Origin: Echinarachnius parma
Taxonomy: Eukaryota; Echinodermata; Echinoidea; Clypeasteroida; Echinarachniidae
Length of the DNA: 64,000 bases
Reading direction: 5' to 3'
NCBI GenBank assembly: GCA_037951105.1
Contig: JBAMJV010001798.1
Coordinates: 1-64,000 of the forward strand
In this document: piece after piece, positions 48,301 through 58,583 of the stretch
Numbering within the stretch: position 1 is the stretch's first letter
Layout: the number at the start of each line of letters is the position of its first letter
Notes under the pieces: model-generated
The model's input: the letters and a program-made list of their open reading frames with translations, nothing else
The model's database searches: none
What the model was told of the DNA's origin: nothing
Position numbers and translations under genes: made by a program

Positions 48301-51300
48301 ACAATCGATTGTATCTCTTTCTGCAACGGGGACGAGGGGATCAAGTAATTTTGTCCTAATCGATCAAACTCACTTGCAACTCTAGTTGATCTGTCATGCG
48401 TTGCTGTTTTTTCCTTACCAAATATGAAACCACTTTTTTCCCCCTTCAAATTTTAGCTCAGTCGTTGATAGTAATAAACATACATTGATGATTTAATTTG
48501 AACAAAATAATGTTGATCATTTCAACTGTACAAACCCACTGCAATGAGTCTGCAAATATCATTCAGAATTGTGACTCATTTCTTGAGTACTTGACCGTAA
48601 CATGAAACTTTTACACTCAATCATGCATCAACCTGATAATCAAAGATAAGTAATGCACTACTGAATACTAGAAAGACAGTGCACTATAAATGCTACATAT
48701 TTGTTAAATGTTTTATCATGATTTATTAGTGTATCTTTTTTTTTTCAAACAAAAATCAGACCTGTGCATGGACTGATATTCCTTTTCAAGTGGCAGCCCG
48801 GGACAGAGTCTACAGGAACCATTGTCCAAGACAGCAGACTCGAGGACATCTTCTTTGCCAAGCAGGTATGGTACCAAATACCAACATGTATTAAACAAAG
48901 AGAAATATTAAACATTCTGTTTACTTTGTTCGCCCGTTTGAGCCGTAGGGATTTAGCATCAATGAAATTTGGTGGCCAGGAGCCACCTGTGCAAAAAAAA
49001 AAATAGCATTGTTTTATGATATGAATAGAGTTGACTTTACTTGACACTTATGTGTGCTCTCAAGAACTAGACTGTACAGTCAAACCTGTGTATAGTGACC
49101 ACCGAAGGGAAGTAAGAAAAGTGGCCATTGTAGACTGGTGACCTCTATAGACAGGTTCATTCCATTGTTTTTCTCTGCAGGGGATCAGGTTTAGTGGCCA
49201 CTATAGGCAGGTTGGCTGCTATAGACAGGTGGCCACTAAGACAGGTTCGACTGTATTATATTTAAAAAAAAATGATATACATGTAGTTTAGAAAATAATC
49301 TTGATGACTTTTGTTTGAGATGTACATCTTCAACGAGGAAAGACATTTTTATACATCACATAGGTGTTGGCAACAAACTTAAAATGAGGGTTGATATTCT
49401 TGCATCATTTTAAATAACCCTATGAAAGTAATTGTAAAAAGTAATTGTAAAAGTAAAAGTAATAATAAATTGATGACCAAAATATCCATAAACTCTTTAT
49501 TTTTTAAGTTTTCAACTTTCTATTACCCACCTTTCAAATTTGATTTGATACAGAGAGTATAAAAAAAAGAGAAACAAAGCATGAGTCATAAGTGTCCATC
49601 AAATGTTTCACACGTTTAAGATACTTACAACTGGGGTTATCAAAATGCTTGATAATTTGTATCTTCCACCCCCTAGACAGGTGCTGAATGTTTATGAAAA
49701 AAACAAAAACATTTCTTGATAACTGGCCTAGGCTTTACTTCCTCTTAGTAGAAGATATAAATGAATAGACAAACAGCCTTGGGTAAGAAAAAAGCTATTT
49801 AGAGGAATAGTTGAAATTTAAATTCACATCTTTTTAAAATTGTACCCCCTGTCAGGTGATCAACAATGCCTGTGCCACACAAGCCATCCTCAGTGTGCTC
49901 ATGAACTGTCACCATGGCGACGTCGCCCTCGGCAACCAGCTGTCAGAGTTCAAGGAGTTCACCGGGACCTTTGACCCCACGGTAGGTTTGTGAGAAAATT
50001 TGAAACTAAGATTATGGTATGACAATAATCAATAATCAAAAAATGAAACTAGAAAACCAACAAATATAACGCAAGTACGTCATCAAAATCTAACATGATT
50101 TGTTTAATACACATGATGTAATTTTATTATTTGCAAAATAAAATATTTATTATCATTCAGCAGCTATACCTGCCATTAAGGCTGAGTCATTACGGATATT
50201 TTATAAACCGGGTTCCGATCAACTTGCAACGGTCGGAACCCGGTACTCAAAAACAAAAAATCACACTGGCCCATTTGTGTTTACTACTTGAAGGAAAATT
50301 TAGCAACTTATATAATTTTCTCATATTAAAAAAATGACTAGTAAAAAATTAGGTCATGTATATTCATGAGCAGTACTCATGAATATTCATAAGATAATTT
50401 TTGACTAACCACTTTTATTTTAATATGAGAAAATTGTATATAATATGCTGATAAATGCTACTTTAAGTCCCGGTTTCGTTTTTTCGGAACCGGTTCAGAA
50501 AAAACGAAACCGGGACCCGATGGTGACGGTCGGGAACCGGTGTGACCCACCGAACCGACTCGGCCTTACCTGCCATAATAACCTGTTTATACCTGTTTGT
50601 CTGTTCATAAATGCCTTTCTTTGTTGGGCTGTGGAGATCAGCCACTTTCTTCATTGACTCAATGCACTTATTTGTTTTTCTAACAGATGAAAGGCCTCAC
50701 AATCAGCAACTCTGAAGTCATCAAGCAAGTGCACAATAGCTTTGCAAGGTATGAGCATATTGCATAATGTCCGTCTCTGTGAACAGTTGAATGACACAAA
50801 TTGGAACAAAATGTTGGTAAAATTTGTACTTTTGCATGGACTATTTGTGAATTAACGTCCAATTTGAACTATTCAATTTGGTTATGAACGTACATGATTT
50901 TGTATTATTTTATTAGTCAGGCACAGTTCAAGTTTTAATTTCTCTAATTTTGTTCTCAATTACATTTCGCCAATCAATTACAATCACATTAAATTGTTTT
51001 AAACCTGCTAATAGTGCATAAAGTATTCTTTGTTATGGTTAATGTAGGACGGTCCAAGTGATGGCTCTCTTTCTTTTTTTAAGAATGAAATTTACCCTAA
51101 TTTTTTTTGGGTCAAATTATTGGGGGAGCACGTGCCCCCCATAGCTCCGCCACTGTCTTTCATCATATTGCCTTGCAGTTTTATTTTCACACATGACCGT
51201 AGGTAATGCTGTGACCTGCGAATGACAGCCAGTTTTGAGTGATTATTCATGTCTTGTTATCTCGTTTCCCAGGCAACAGATGTTTGAGTTTGACTCGAGG

Positions 51301-54300
51301 CAGGCTAACAAGGACGATGATGTGTTTCACTTTGTGAGCTACATGCCGATCGGCGGACGACTCTACGAGCTGGATGGTCTTAAAGACGGGCCCGTAGACC
51401 TGGGTAAGTTCTACACTAAATGTACAATCCTAAACTATGTAGAGGGGTTAGACCCGATTCAACTTGATCTGTTTGAGTTTGAATTGAGGCATGCAAACAA
51501 GGACGATGATGTGTATCACTTTGTGAGCTACATGCCGATCGGTGGACGACTCTACGAGCTTGATGGTCTGAAAGACGGACCAGTAGATAGTGCTGTAACT
51601 GACCTTGATGATCGGATCGGCAAAATTTTATTGATCATCGAAATCGGATCGGATATGATCGGCTAAAAAAAAAAAAAAAAAAAAAAACACAATTTGGGAA
51701 TATAAATGAATACCAAAGCAACATATATCCATATTAATAAGCCCAAGGTAATCTTGTACAGGTATGCTTTCATTTCAAACTGATTACCTCTTCTTTTACA
51801 AAATTACTCACGCCGATTCTGAGCTTAGTCCCATGTGATTAATTTGGCGTAACCTTTTCAGAATCGGCGCGAGTAATTTTGTAAAAGAAGAGGTAATCAG
51901 TTTGAAATGAAAGCATACCCATACAAGATTACCTTGGGCTTATTCATATGGATATATGTTGCTTTGGTTTTTTTTTGATTTTTTTTTTTTTTTTTTTTTT
52001 TTTGCCGATCCGATCTTCCGATTTTTTCTGCATGATCGGAAATCGGCAAAAACGGTCAAATCATGTATGATCGGATCGTGATCGGCATGCCGATCCGATG
52101 ATCGGTTACAGCGTTACCAGTAGACCTGGGTAAGTTGGGCACTATATATACTCAAAACCTTAATAATAGAGGTTACCTTGCTTAATTTGCTTGTAGACAA
52201 AATCCCAGCAAACTAGAGAAGGAGAGGTCTTAACCCAGTCACTGTGCATCTTACCGATTTAAATACCATAAACCGGGGTGACTTTGGCCACTTTTAGAAG
52301 GATGTATTTTCATTAAGTCTCACTCTTTAGAACTTCTTTCTGATTCTATACATTACCCTATATATTAGAAACAATAAGAAATTTGTTTGATAAAGTGAGG
52401 CCTGAGGAAAAAACATTAATCTAAAAAAGTGGCAAATGACAACCCGGCAGCCAAAGTCACCCCGGTTTACGGTAGTTCATGTACTGCAGCTAGGATTCTT
52501 TACTAAGTAAAGATCTCTGATTCGAGTGGAGGAAACAAGAAGAAAAAGATACCCTTCAGAGCATTTTCCATGAGCCGTGTCTCCATCTGATTTGTTTGAG
52601 AGAAGACTTGGGTGACTAATGCAGGGCTCGATGCTGGCACTTGCCCGGGGCAAGTAAAAATTGATGACGGGCAAGTAAAATTTCATAAATGGTCTAATTT
52701 GGTTGCGCAATCGGGCAACTAACATTTCTGATCTCATCTAGAAATATATAGGCGAGAGAACACGATTAATTGATTTATTGTTTTACATTGTTTTATTGGC
52801 AAGTAAATAATCGGTTCGGGCAAGTAAAATTTGAACATTTATTATTTTACTTTCTCGAATGGGTAGGAAGAAAAAAGTTAAGTGTAGAGGCTTGACTATA
52901 AATGGCTGTATTATTTTGTGCATTGTTATTGTTCCCATAGATTTATGGAACCTATTCTAGATTGGTTATGTTAAGTTATTTATATTGTTTCCAAATGCAT
53001 TGGTTTATTGATTCCTTGTATTTTGTTTTAATTCTTGATCTTGCAGGCAAGGCAGATGATGATGACTGGTTAAAAACTGTGAAGCCTGTTATAGAAGAGA
53101 GAATAAGAAAGTAAGTATATTATTTAATAATTGATTTGAGTTTTATCACAAAAGTTGAACGCTTATGAACTTAACTCATTAAAGCCCATGCAAGTTTGGG
53201 ATAACATAGTTTCTGTATTGGTATTTTCCTACAAAAATCATTTCAAAATTTGATCACAATACCTGCATTAACTCCCAAAATGTTAGGCTGTAATTTACAG
53301 CCTTTGATAACTGATTACATTAAAAATTACATTAAAAATATTCCATAGTCCCGTGCCATATATAATCCAGTAAATATCTTAGTCTAGATAGCTTAGCCTT
53401 TGCAGCAGTCGAGAATGTGGACTTTCTGAAAGGACAAGGTTTATCTGATATATATATTTAAAATGTTTTGTTTACGACTGTTTGACTTTGTTAGTTTTTA
53501 CTTTATTGTGTAGGGCCCCGATTATAAGCATCGACTGCTTCTAAGGGGTCCTAACAATTATCTTCTTTGATATTTTTTATATCGATTACTAAGCACCGAT
53601 TTGTATATTTTTGTTGTTTTAAAATGGTTGAAGAAATTAAATGAAATGAACTGTGTATCACATGGTCGTACTTTCAACAGGTACAGTGCCAATGAGATTC
53701 ACTTCAACTTGATGGCCATCATCTCAGACAGGAGAATGGTCTATGAACGAGAGATCGGCAAACTTCAGGAACAACTCAAGACGTTACAAGATCAGGTAGT
53801 CAATCAAGCGGTCAATCAATCAATCATTTGATCAATCAGTCAGTTAGTCAGTCAGTTAGTCAGTTAGTCCGTCAGTCAATCAAGTAAATTAGTCAATCAA
53901 TTCAACCTGATGGTCATCATCTCTTGATAAGAGAATGATCAGGTAATCAATCTATCAATCATTTGATCAATCAGTCAGTCAGTTAGTCAGTCAGTCAGTC
54001 AGTCAGTCAGTCAGTCAGTCAGTCAGTCAGTCAGTCAGTCAGTCAGTCAGTCAGTCAGTCAGTCAGTCAGTCAGTCAATCTAGAACAACACTTTACTTTA
54101 CAAAAAGAAATATGTGAAAGCAGTAAATCATTTAATTATTCAGTCAACAACTCAATCAATTACATAACAAAATGTTATTTCAAGCAATTATCAGACTAGT
54201 TGCAATGGTTTCAAACAAATATGACATATGACAATGTTTGAATGTTTTCTTTTTTGTCTTCAGACTAATTGAAACCCCCCCCCCCCCCATATTTTTTATC

Positions 54301-57300
54301 TATTTCAATATTTGAATCACTCTTTCAGGGCGAGCTGATGGATACTGACCAATCAGGTGTGCTGTCTCTCGATGCCATCCAATCAGAACTAGGCAGATAT
54401 GATCTGCTGCAGGACGAGGAGAACCAGAAGATGAAGCAATTCAAGGTGAAAACAAAATATAACAATATGTGACCTGGGCCCCCGTTGCAGAAAGAGATAC
54501 AATCGATTGTAAGTTCCATTTAATTGTAAGTCAGATCATGTGTTCTAAATGCGTGAATCCGATTGTTGAAACATGCTAAGTATCTGACTTACAATCAATT
54601 GTAACTTACAATCGATTGTATCTCTTTCTGCAACAGAACCCTGCTAAATAAAAACCCACCACTTGTCGGTAATTACGTTTTGCGGTTATGGGCTTCCACG
54701 GTTAAAAATCCGTTCTATTGACCAAATGATAATTTTGACATCACTAGCAAGATAAACTTTTGCTATTTATAATGCAAAGAACGACAACTTCAAATATTTA
54801 TCCAGTGCTAAGCTATTTACGACTTTGTAAAAAACTATCGTTTTAATAGTGATTGTCATATCTGAAACGTCAATATCTCAGTTCAACGTAACGCATTATG
54901 AAATATACACATTATCATAACTCTGCCAAATATTATCCAAATTGGAATAGGTATCAAAATTAAAGCTGATAAATAGCCTTTTAAAATGGTATATTAATCT
55001 CAAATTTGATTTGCGTCGACAAGTGGTTGCTTTTGATATAGCTGGTCACATGTATTTCTAATCATTCTGATAAAGCTTTAGAGCACCAACATTTCATTCA
55101 TAGTGATGAAACATTATAACTTTATAGACATTTCCAAAAGTAATATTTGAGACTTCAATCATATTCCAATATCATTGTAAGATTCTTCCGAATGATAGGT
55201 GATATTTTCATGGAAAAATAGCAATGTTGACCTATAATTTACTTAACCAAATATGTTTCCTAATTTAACCATGAATTTCAATGTTTTCCTTTTTGTGCGA
55301 GCTACCAGATTCAGGTTTTGGCCACTATAATTGAAGATGCATATATTTTACTTGCCAGATTGGGCCACAAAGATAAAACTTAATTACTGGCATTGTTTAA
55401 GGAGTGTCTTAGCCACTGTTTTCGCAAGTGTGAATGGAACAGTGGCTAGCATAACTATGCGCATTACGGTCTTGCTCGCACAGAATTTGCTTAGTCATTC
55501 TTACGTCACAATAGGGATGTACTACGTCATTTTTAATCGCTACTGCCAACGTCGTATTTAGCATGCCCAGGAGCATCCTAGGCTAGGCCAGGCCACTGTT
55601 GCATTCATACTTGCATGAAGTCCAGTGTTGATGCCTAGTATGAATGGGTAGACAGCTTATCCCAGGCCAGTGCCAGGCCAGTGTCAAGCCTGTGCTAGAC
55701 GCAAGTATGAATGGGATGTAAGTTGATCTTTGTATGCAAGTAGTCACTAGAGACAGTTTGATTGTTTTAAACCATAATATGGAGACAAAATTTCTCTCAG
55801 TATTTGTTATTTATGTAATTAGTGTTTTGTTTGCTTTTTATTTTCAGGTTGAAAACATTCGGCGGAAACACAACTATCTTCCCTTGATAATGGAGCTGTT
55901 GAAAGTCTTAGCGAGCAAAGGAGAACTTGTGCCTTTAGTACAACAGGTAGGTTATTTAGTTATTTATTTTCCATTTTATTTCACCAAGGAACCGTTCATA
56001 CTCAGCCAATGGCTGTTTTTTTCAGAAAATACATCAAAATAACAACAACAACAAATCAAATACAGTATCTGCAGTTATACATAGAAGAAAAACAAAATAT
56101 ACACAATTTGGAACAACAAAATAAACTTGTGTAGAAACGTATTGTTACTGTACAATTTCCACTCACCAACAGCTCTGTCAGGCTCGGAATTGAGGAACTC
56201 TGGACTTGGAAGAACTCCGTGAAGTTGTAAACGGGGAGGTCGCTTCCAAAACAAAATGGCGTCTCGCTAGGTGTCTTTCCTGTGCTTACGCGGTTCGAAG
56301 AGTCAGCTCACTCGACGTTCACAATAATGAACGCGTTTCTACCGTGTCGCTACTTAGCTCGGAGAACGCGAATCTAACTTAATAAATATTGCACTAACCC
56401 AACTCGGTCAGCGCAAGCGGAAATAATCTAAAGCTATGAAAATCCAATCCTTGGAGAACGAAAGAATCCCTGGACTTTCAGGGGTAAAGTCACTAAAACG
56501 CGAAGACGAAAAGGTACGCTTCGCTAAACTGACGCTAGCGGGAATCCGCTGGTTTTACTGCCCGAACTCTGGGGTAGAACGTTCTAACAAAAGTCGCCGG
56601 CTGTCACGATAATTCTGCGTGCTAACCGGACGATGAGATATAGAAGAGTGGGGGGAAAACCTCCGATCTATCGACCAGCGAAACTCGCCGCGATGCGTGT
56701 TCAGCTCTAATTGGCTCCAAAGGTCGCCGTTGCCATCACAACGCTTAATATGCTAATTAACACCAGAGTGCTGACCTCGGCAAACTCTTAAAGGCAATGT
56801 CCAACATACTTAGAAATTAAGAGCTGCTACACTTGAAAGCATTCACATCATAAGAGCGTGAAGAGGGGATATTAAAGGGATCTATCATCTAGTAACTTTG
56901 TTGACTTGTGCAAAAAAAGATGCATGGTTAATAAAATGTGTATTGGTGTGATCTGATATGTCCAGAAAGTAATGTGTGAAAATATCACGTTAATTGGATG
57001 CTATTTGGCCGAGAAATGAGCGAATATGCAAAGTGATATTCACTAACTCATTGCACTTACTTTGTACACGGCTTAAATTATCCCGTAGACAGTTTAACAT
57101 CCGAACACTTCAATCGTAAATGGAAATTTGGAAAACCAAAACTTGTCCCATGATTTTATTGTTAATATGAATACAACAAGGTATGAGAGAACCAATATAG
57201 TTCCAAGTAAGTTTTGAGGATTTGGACAATGTTACTAAGTCCCTAAACAAAGAATGGTTTACCATGAGAAGATAAAGTTTAGGATAACAACGTTTGGTTA

Positions 57301-58489
57301 GTCTTCTGTGGACTATATACAAAAGAAAGATTAAAATAATAACAAAAACAAAATGGATGTGTTAGAAAAGGGGCAGTGGGCTTTTAAAATCAGTTTCGAG
57401 TCCAGCTAATGACAGAGGCTAGAGGAGAAAGATCGAATGGATTTTGAAAGCACTGTTTAGAAATGGATGCACAAGTTGATTGATGAGAATATGCTATTCC
57501 GTTAATCAAATTTGTTGAACAATAGTTCAAAAAAAAAAAAAGGAGAGCTTGTGCCTTTAGATAAATAGCTAAACTTTCATGGTGGCCAACACTAAGGACT
57601 CGTTCAATGCTCTTCAGCTATTCGGACTGCCATGATTCTTAATGTCACATTAAGCCCGTCGATAAGTCAACTTTACGAACTGAGAACATAGATTCTGAGG
57701 ATTTAGCATCCTCATCTTGTGCAGTAGACTGAAGAGACGATATAGTTCATTTAAACTGACCTAAAAAATTACACATTATGTGATCAGAATGTCCCTTTTC
57801 CGGAAAAATATAAGTAATCAGGGGGGAGTTGCATAAAGAGTTGCGATTAATTGCAAAGTTGCGATTGATAGCAAGTTTGAAAATATGGGCATTTGAGCCA
57901 ATCAGATTTGCGCATTTTGGCACATTTTCTGACTTGCGATTGATCACAGCTTTGCAATTAATCGCAAATCCTAATGCAACACCCCAACAAAATATTTTGT
58001 CTCATATGAAGCCATGTTGCTTACTTGCCATAATATTTTGATGGATATGTGGGAGAAAATTTACAGTTGACGTTTAATTTGCAATTCATTACCAATACTG
58101 TGGCAACATTGTTGTTTTATTTTATTATCATTGTATACGATTTGAACAAAATATTTATCTCTGAAAATGTTGGCTGTCTTCTACAGCCTTTGTTACATCC
58201 TTTATAACATAATAATTGGGTATTGAAAGCTCTTGTTGACAACAGACATTTTGGGAGACAAATAAATGTATTGTGATCAAAAGTTTGAAGTTATTATTTT
58301 ATAGGAAACATAGTGAATTTTCATGCCAATATATTTTAACAGTTTGTTAATTTGAATGGGAAGGAATCTTTTCCCAAGCAAAATGCTATCCTTTTGATAT
58401 TTGTATTTCTTTTTCACCAACAGGCCAAGGAAAAGGCGCTAGCGAAGCAGGAGAAGGAGAAACAAATCAAAGGCCAGGAGGCAAGATAG
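45286..58489 (+). CDS. UCHL5: Ubiquitin carboxyl-terminal hydrolase L5 (UCH37), complete, 11 coding exons
   Basis: Eleven GT-AG exons join in frame into 1032 nt (343 residues; human UCHL5 is 329). UCHL5 is a cysteine deubiquitinase of the UCH family. It works on the 19S proteasome through RPN13/ADRM1 and is also found with INO80 through NFRKB. The N-terminal UCH domain spans about residues 8-230 and starts with [16 protein letters not shown]. The oxyanion Gln84 and catalytic Cys90 lie in [12 protein letters not shown], His166 in VFHFVSY and Asp181 in [10 protein letters not shown]. Each is offset +2 from the human Q82/C88/H164/D179, so the set is intact. The UCH37-specific C-terminal domain contains MDTDQ, IQSEL and [18 protein letters not shown], and the protein ends in a Lys/Glu-rich tail as expected for RPN13 binding. 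The start codon has context AAACCATGG. Introns range from about 0.3 to 2.7 kb and are rich in MITEs; they also hold decayed copies of exons 6 and 8. Confidence 0.97.
46337..46887. mobile_element. Foldback MITE with GGGTGTTGCACAAAG termini in UCHL5 intron 1
   Basis: GGTGGGGTGTTGCACAAAGA and GTTGCAATTGATT are mirrored by AATCGATTGCAACTC and GTGCAACACCCTCC. A shorter relative is at 57821-57985. Confidence 0.78.
47197..47574 (-). mobile_element. TTAA MITE copy 5, first of a head-to-tail pair
   Basis: TTAA at 47193-47196 and 47575-47578, 378 bp, reverse orientation. It shares its right TTAA with copy 6. Confidence 0.9.
47579..47956 (-). mobile_element. TTAA MITE copy 6, second of the pair
   Basis: TTAA at 47575-47578 and 47957-47960, same orientation and same 378-bp length as copy 5. 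It ends about 100 bp before UCHL5 exon 2. Confidence 0.9.
48053..48119 (+). CDS. UCHL5: UCHL5 coding exon 2
   Basis: The acceptor TTTTAG follows a T-rich tract and the donor is CTGAA|GTGAGA. It reads [20 protein letters not shown] then KL, and K is split across the intron. The GVQVEEIW motif is a hallmark of UCH enzymes. Confidence 0.95.
48204..48332. mobile_element. Short foldback MITE with TTGCTGAAAGAGATA termini
   Basis: CCCCTTGTTGCTGAAAGAGA is mirrored by TCTCTTTCTGCAACGGGG. Interior GATTGTAAGTCA and inverse. A longer relative is at 54477-54642. Confidence 0.75.
48760..48865 (+). CDS. UCHL5: UCHL5 coding exon 3
   Basis: The acceptor is AATCAG and the donor CAG|GTATGG. It reads [14 protein letters not shown], then a family-variable stretch, then [14 protein letters not shown]. 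The last residue, Gln84, is the oxyanion-hole glutamine. Confidence 0.96.
49856..49981 (+). CDS. UCHL5: UCHL5 coding exon 4 (catalytic Cys)
   Basis: 42 codons, in phase at both ends. It starts [18 protein letters not shown], which carries the nucleophile Cys90, and continues to [14 protein letters not shown]. The acceptor is CTGTCAG and the donor ACG|GTAGGT. Confidence 0.97.
50177..50568. mobile_element. hAT-type MITE with perfect 8-bp target duplication in UCHL5 intron 4
   Basis: Direct 8-bp flanks CCTGCCAT at 50169-50176 and 50569-50576. Termini are TAAGGCTGAGTC and the inverse TAAGGCCGAGTC. Interior inverted blocks include AACCGGGTTCCG/CGGTTCCC-type and ATTTTCTCATATTAAA pairs. Confidence 0.88.
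50687..50748 (+). CDS. UCHL5: UCHL5 coding exon 5
   Basis: It reads [20 protein letters not shown], with Arg split across the intron. The acceptor is CTAACAG and the donor AAG|GTATGA. The segment matches the family's MKGLALSNSD-type helix that leads to the active-site crossover loop. Confidence 0.96.
51273..51403 (+). CDS. UCHL5: UCHL5 coding exon 6 (catalytic His and Asp)
   Basis: It reads [40 protein letters not shown], then PVDL and one base. His166 and Asp181 complete the catalytic triad. The acceptor is TTCCCAG and the donor TGG|GTAAGT. The frame stays open through the donor into a decayed second copy of this exon 189 bp downstream. Confidence 0.97.
51462..52129 (+). pseudogene. Decayed tandem copy of UCHL5 exon 6, split by a transposon
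   Basis: From 51472 the sequence repeats exon 6 at an offset of exactly 189 bp (63 codons). It reads [20 protein letters not shown], then [20 protein letters not shown]. The bases where the acceptor AG should be (51460-51461) read CA, so the acceptor is gone. The copy is interrupted after Val-Asp by the 529-bp element 51588-52116. Its remaining CCTGG and a good GTAAGT donor continue at 52125-52130. Without the insertion it would be a full exon equivalent carrying both His and Asp of the triad. Confidence 0.88.
51588..52116. mobile_element. hAT-type MITE with perfect 8-bp target duplication inside the exon 6 copy
   Basis: Termini are TAGTGCTGTAAC and, inverted, TAACGCTGTAAC. Direct 8-bp flanks CCAGTAGA occur at 51580-51587 and 52117-52124. 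The live exon 6 has an unduplicated GTAGACCTGG at the matching point, showing the empty site. Inside, arms at about 51711 and 51968 form a foldback of some 120 bp per arm, flanked by poly-A and poly-T and GATCGG-rich ends. Confidence 0.85.
52622..52893. mobile_element. hAT-like MITE, CAGGGCTCGACACT family, copy 3
   Basis: CAGGGCTCGATGCTGGCA at the left and AGTTAAGTGTAGAGGCTTG at the right. Interior GGGCAAGTAAAATTTCATAA is shared with copies 1 and 4. Confidence 0.72.
53047..53110 (+). CDS. UCHL5: UCHL5 coding exon 7
   Basis: Reads [20 protein letters not shown] then R, with Lys split across the intron. It matches the family's DDWISAVRPVIEKRI-type segment. The acceptor is CTTGCAG and the donor GAAA|GTAAGT. 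Confidence 0.95.
53681..53795 (+). CDS. UCHL5: UCHL5 coding exon 8
   Basis: Reads [20 protein letters not shown], then a coiled-coil-like stretch [18 protein letters not shown]. It closes the UCH domain and begins the C-terminal helices. The donor CAG|GTAGTC runs straight into TCAATC/AGTC repeats. Confidence 0.96.
53796..54079 (+). repeat. AGTC/AATC microsatellite in UCHL5 intron 8
   Basis: Begins right at the exon 8 donor with AATC units, continues with AGTT/AGTC units, and becomes a nearly perfect AGTC run from about 53971 to 54078. The partial exon 8 copy divides it. Confidence 0.9.
53897..53958 (+). pseudogene. Partial decayed copy of UCHL5 exon 8 and its donor
   Basis: TTCAACCTGATGGTCATCAT, then CTC and GAGAATG, repeats exon 8 about 199 bp downstream. 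An internal deletion then joins it to GATCAGGTAATCAATC, which copies the exon 8 3' end, the donor and the following intron. It sits inside the TCAATC/AGTC repeat. Confidence 0.7.
54329..54445 (+). CDS. UCHL5: UCHL5 coding exon 9
   Basis: 39 codons, in phase, [20 protein letters not shown] then [24 protein letters not shown] and AIQSE match conserved patches of the UCH37 C-terminal region. The acceptor is TTTCAG and the donor AAG|GTGAAA. Confidence 0.95.
54477..54642. mobile_element. Foldback MITE with CCCGTTGCAGAAAGAGATAC termini in intron 9
   Basis: CCCGTTGCAGAAAGAGATAC is followed by AATCGATTGTAAG and mirrored by CTTACAATCGATTGTATCTC then TTTCTGCAAC. It begins about 30 bp after exon 9. Confidence 0.82.
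55848..55946 (+). CDS. UCHL5: UCHL5 coding exon 10
   Basis: 33 codons, [20 protein letters not shown] then [13 protein letters not shown]. The [11 protein letters not shown] core is the most diagnostic part of the UCH37-like domain. The acceptor is TTTTCAG and the donor CAG|GTAGGT. A 21-nt near-copy of its 3' end recurs at about 57538. Confidence 0.97.
56130..56831. mobile_element. Probable solo LTR in UCHL5 intron 10
   Basis: 702 bp beginning TGTAGAAACG and ending GCTGCTACA (TG...CA rule), bracketed by 4-bp direct CTTG at 56126-56129 and 56832-56835. It is clearly GC-richer than the intron and contains AATAAA at about 56382. No internal retroelement genes lie beside it, so recombination to a solo LTR is inferred. 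Confidence 0.65.
56876..57244 (-). mobile_element. TTAA MITE copy 7, reverse orientation
   Basis: The left TTAA at 56872-56875 is followed by AGGGATCTATCATCTAGTAA, a terminus with a small insertion. The right end GTTACTAAGTCCCTAAAC has lost its TTAA. Confidence 0.8.
57538..57560 (+). pseudogene. Short echo of UCHL5 exon 10 3' end
   Basis: AAGGAGAGCTTGTGCCTTTA matches AAGGAGAACTTGTGCCTTTA of exon 10 except for one base, then diverges. It follows a poly-A run about 1.6 kb downstream within intron 10. It has no splice sites and may be a fragment of a local duplication. Confidence 0.5.
57821..57985. mobile_element. Foldback MITE with GAGTTGCATAAAGAG termini
   Basis: GGGGGAGTTGCATAAAGAGT and TGCGATTAATTGCAA are mirrored by TTGCAATTAATCGCA and TAATGCAACACCCC. 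Confidence 0.75.
58424..58489 (+). CDS. UCHL5: UCHL5 last coding exon with stop
   Basis: Encodes [20 protein letters not shown] then R and TAG. This is the Lys/Glu-rich tail that in UCH37 follows the RPN13-binding helices. The acceptor is CCAACAG, and the tail length is normal for the family. Confidence 0.94.
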   Translation, partial: AKEKALAKQEKEKQIKGQEAR

Positions 58490-58543
58490 GAAGAGGATCA
58501 ACTAGACACCTACATTTTTCATTCGTTTTATCATCCTAAGTGG

Positions 58544-58547
<4 letters not shown>

Positions 58548-58582
<35 letters not shown>
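58548..58582 (+). repeat. (TTA)n trinucleotide repeat downstream of the UCHL5 stop
   Basis: About eleven TTA units within probable 3' UTR. Confidence 0.9.

Positions 58583-58583
<1 letters not shown>

Noticed and set aside
51235..51666. A single 143-codon exon covering both exon 6 copies
   Set aside because: Exon 6 has a strong GTAAGT donor at 51404 and exon 7 continues the family sequence in phase from there; the longer frame would need intron retention.
53971..54078. CRISPR-like or coding repeat
   Set aside because: Simple AGTC microsatellite with no spacers, located in an intron.
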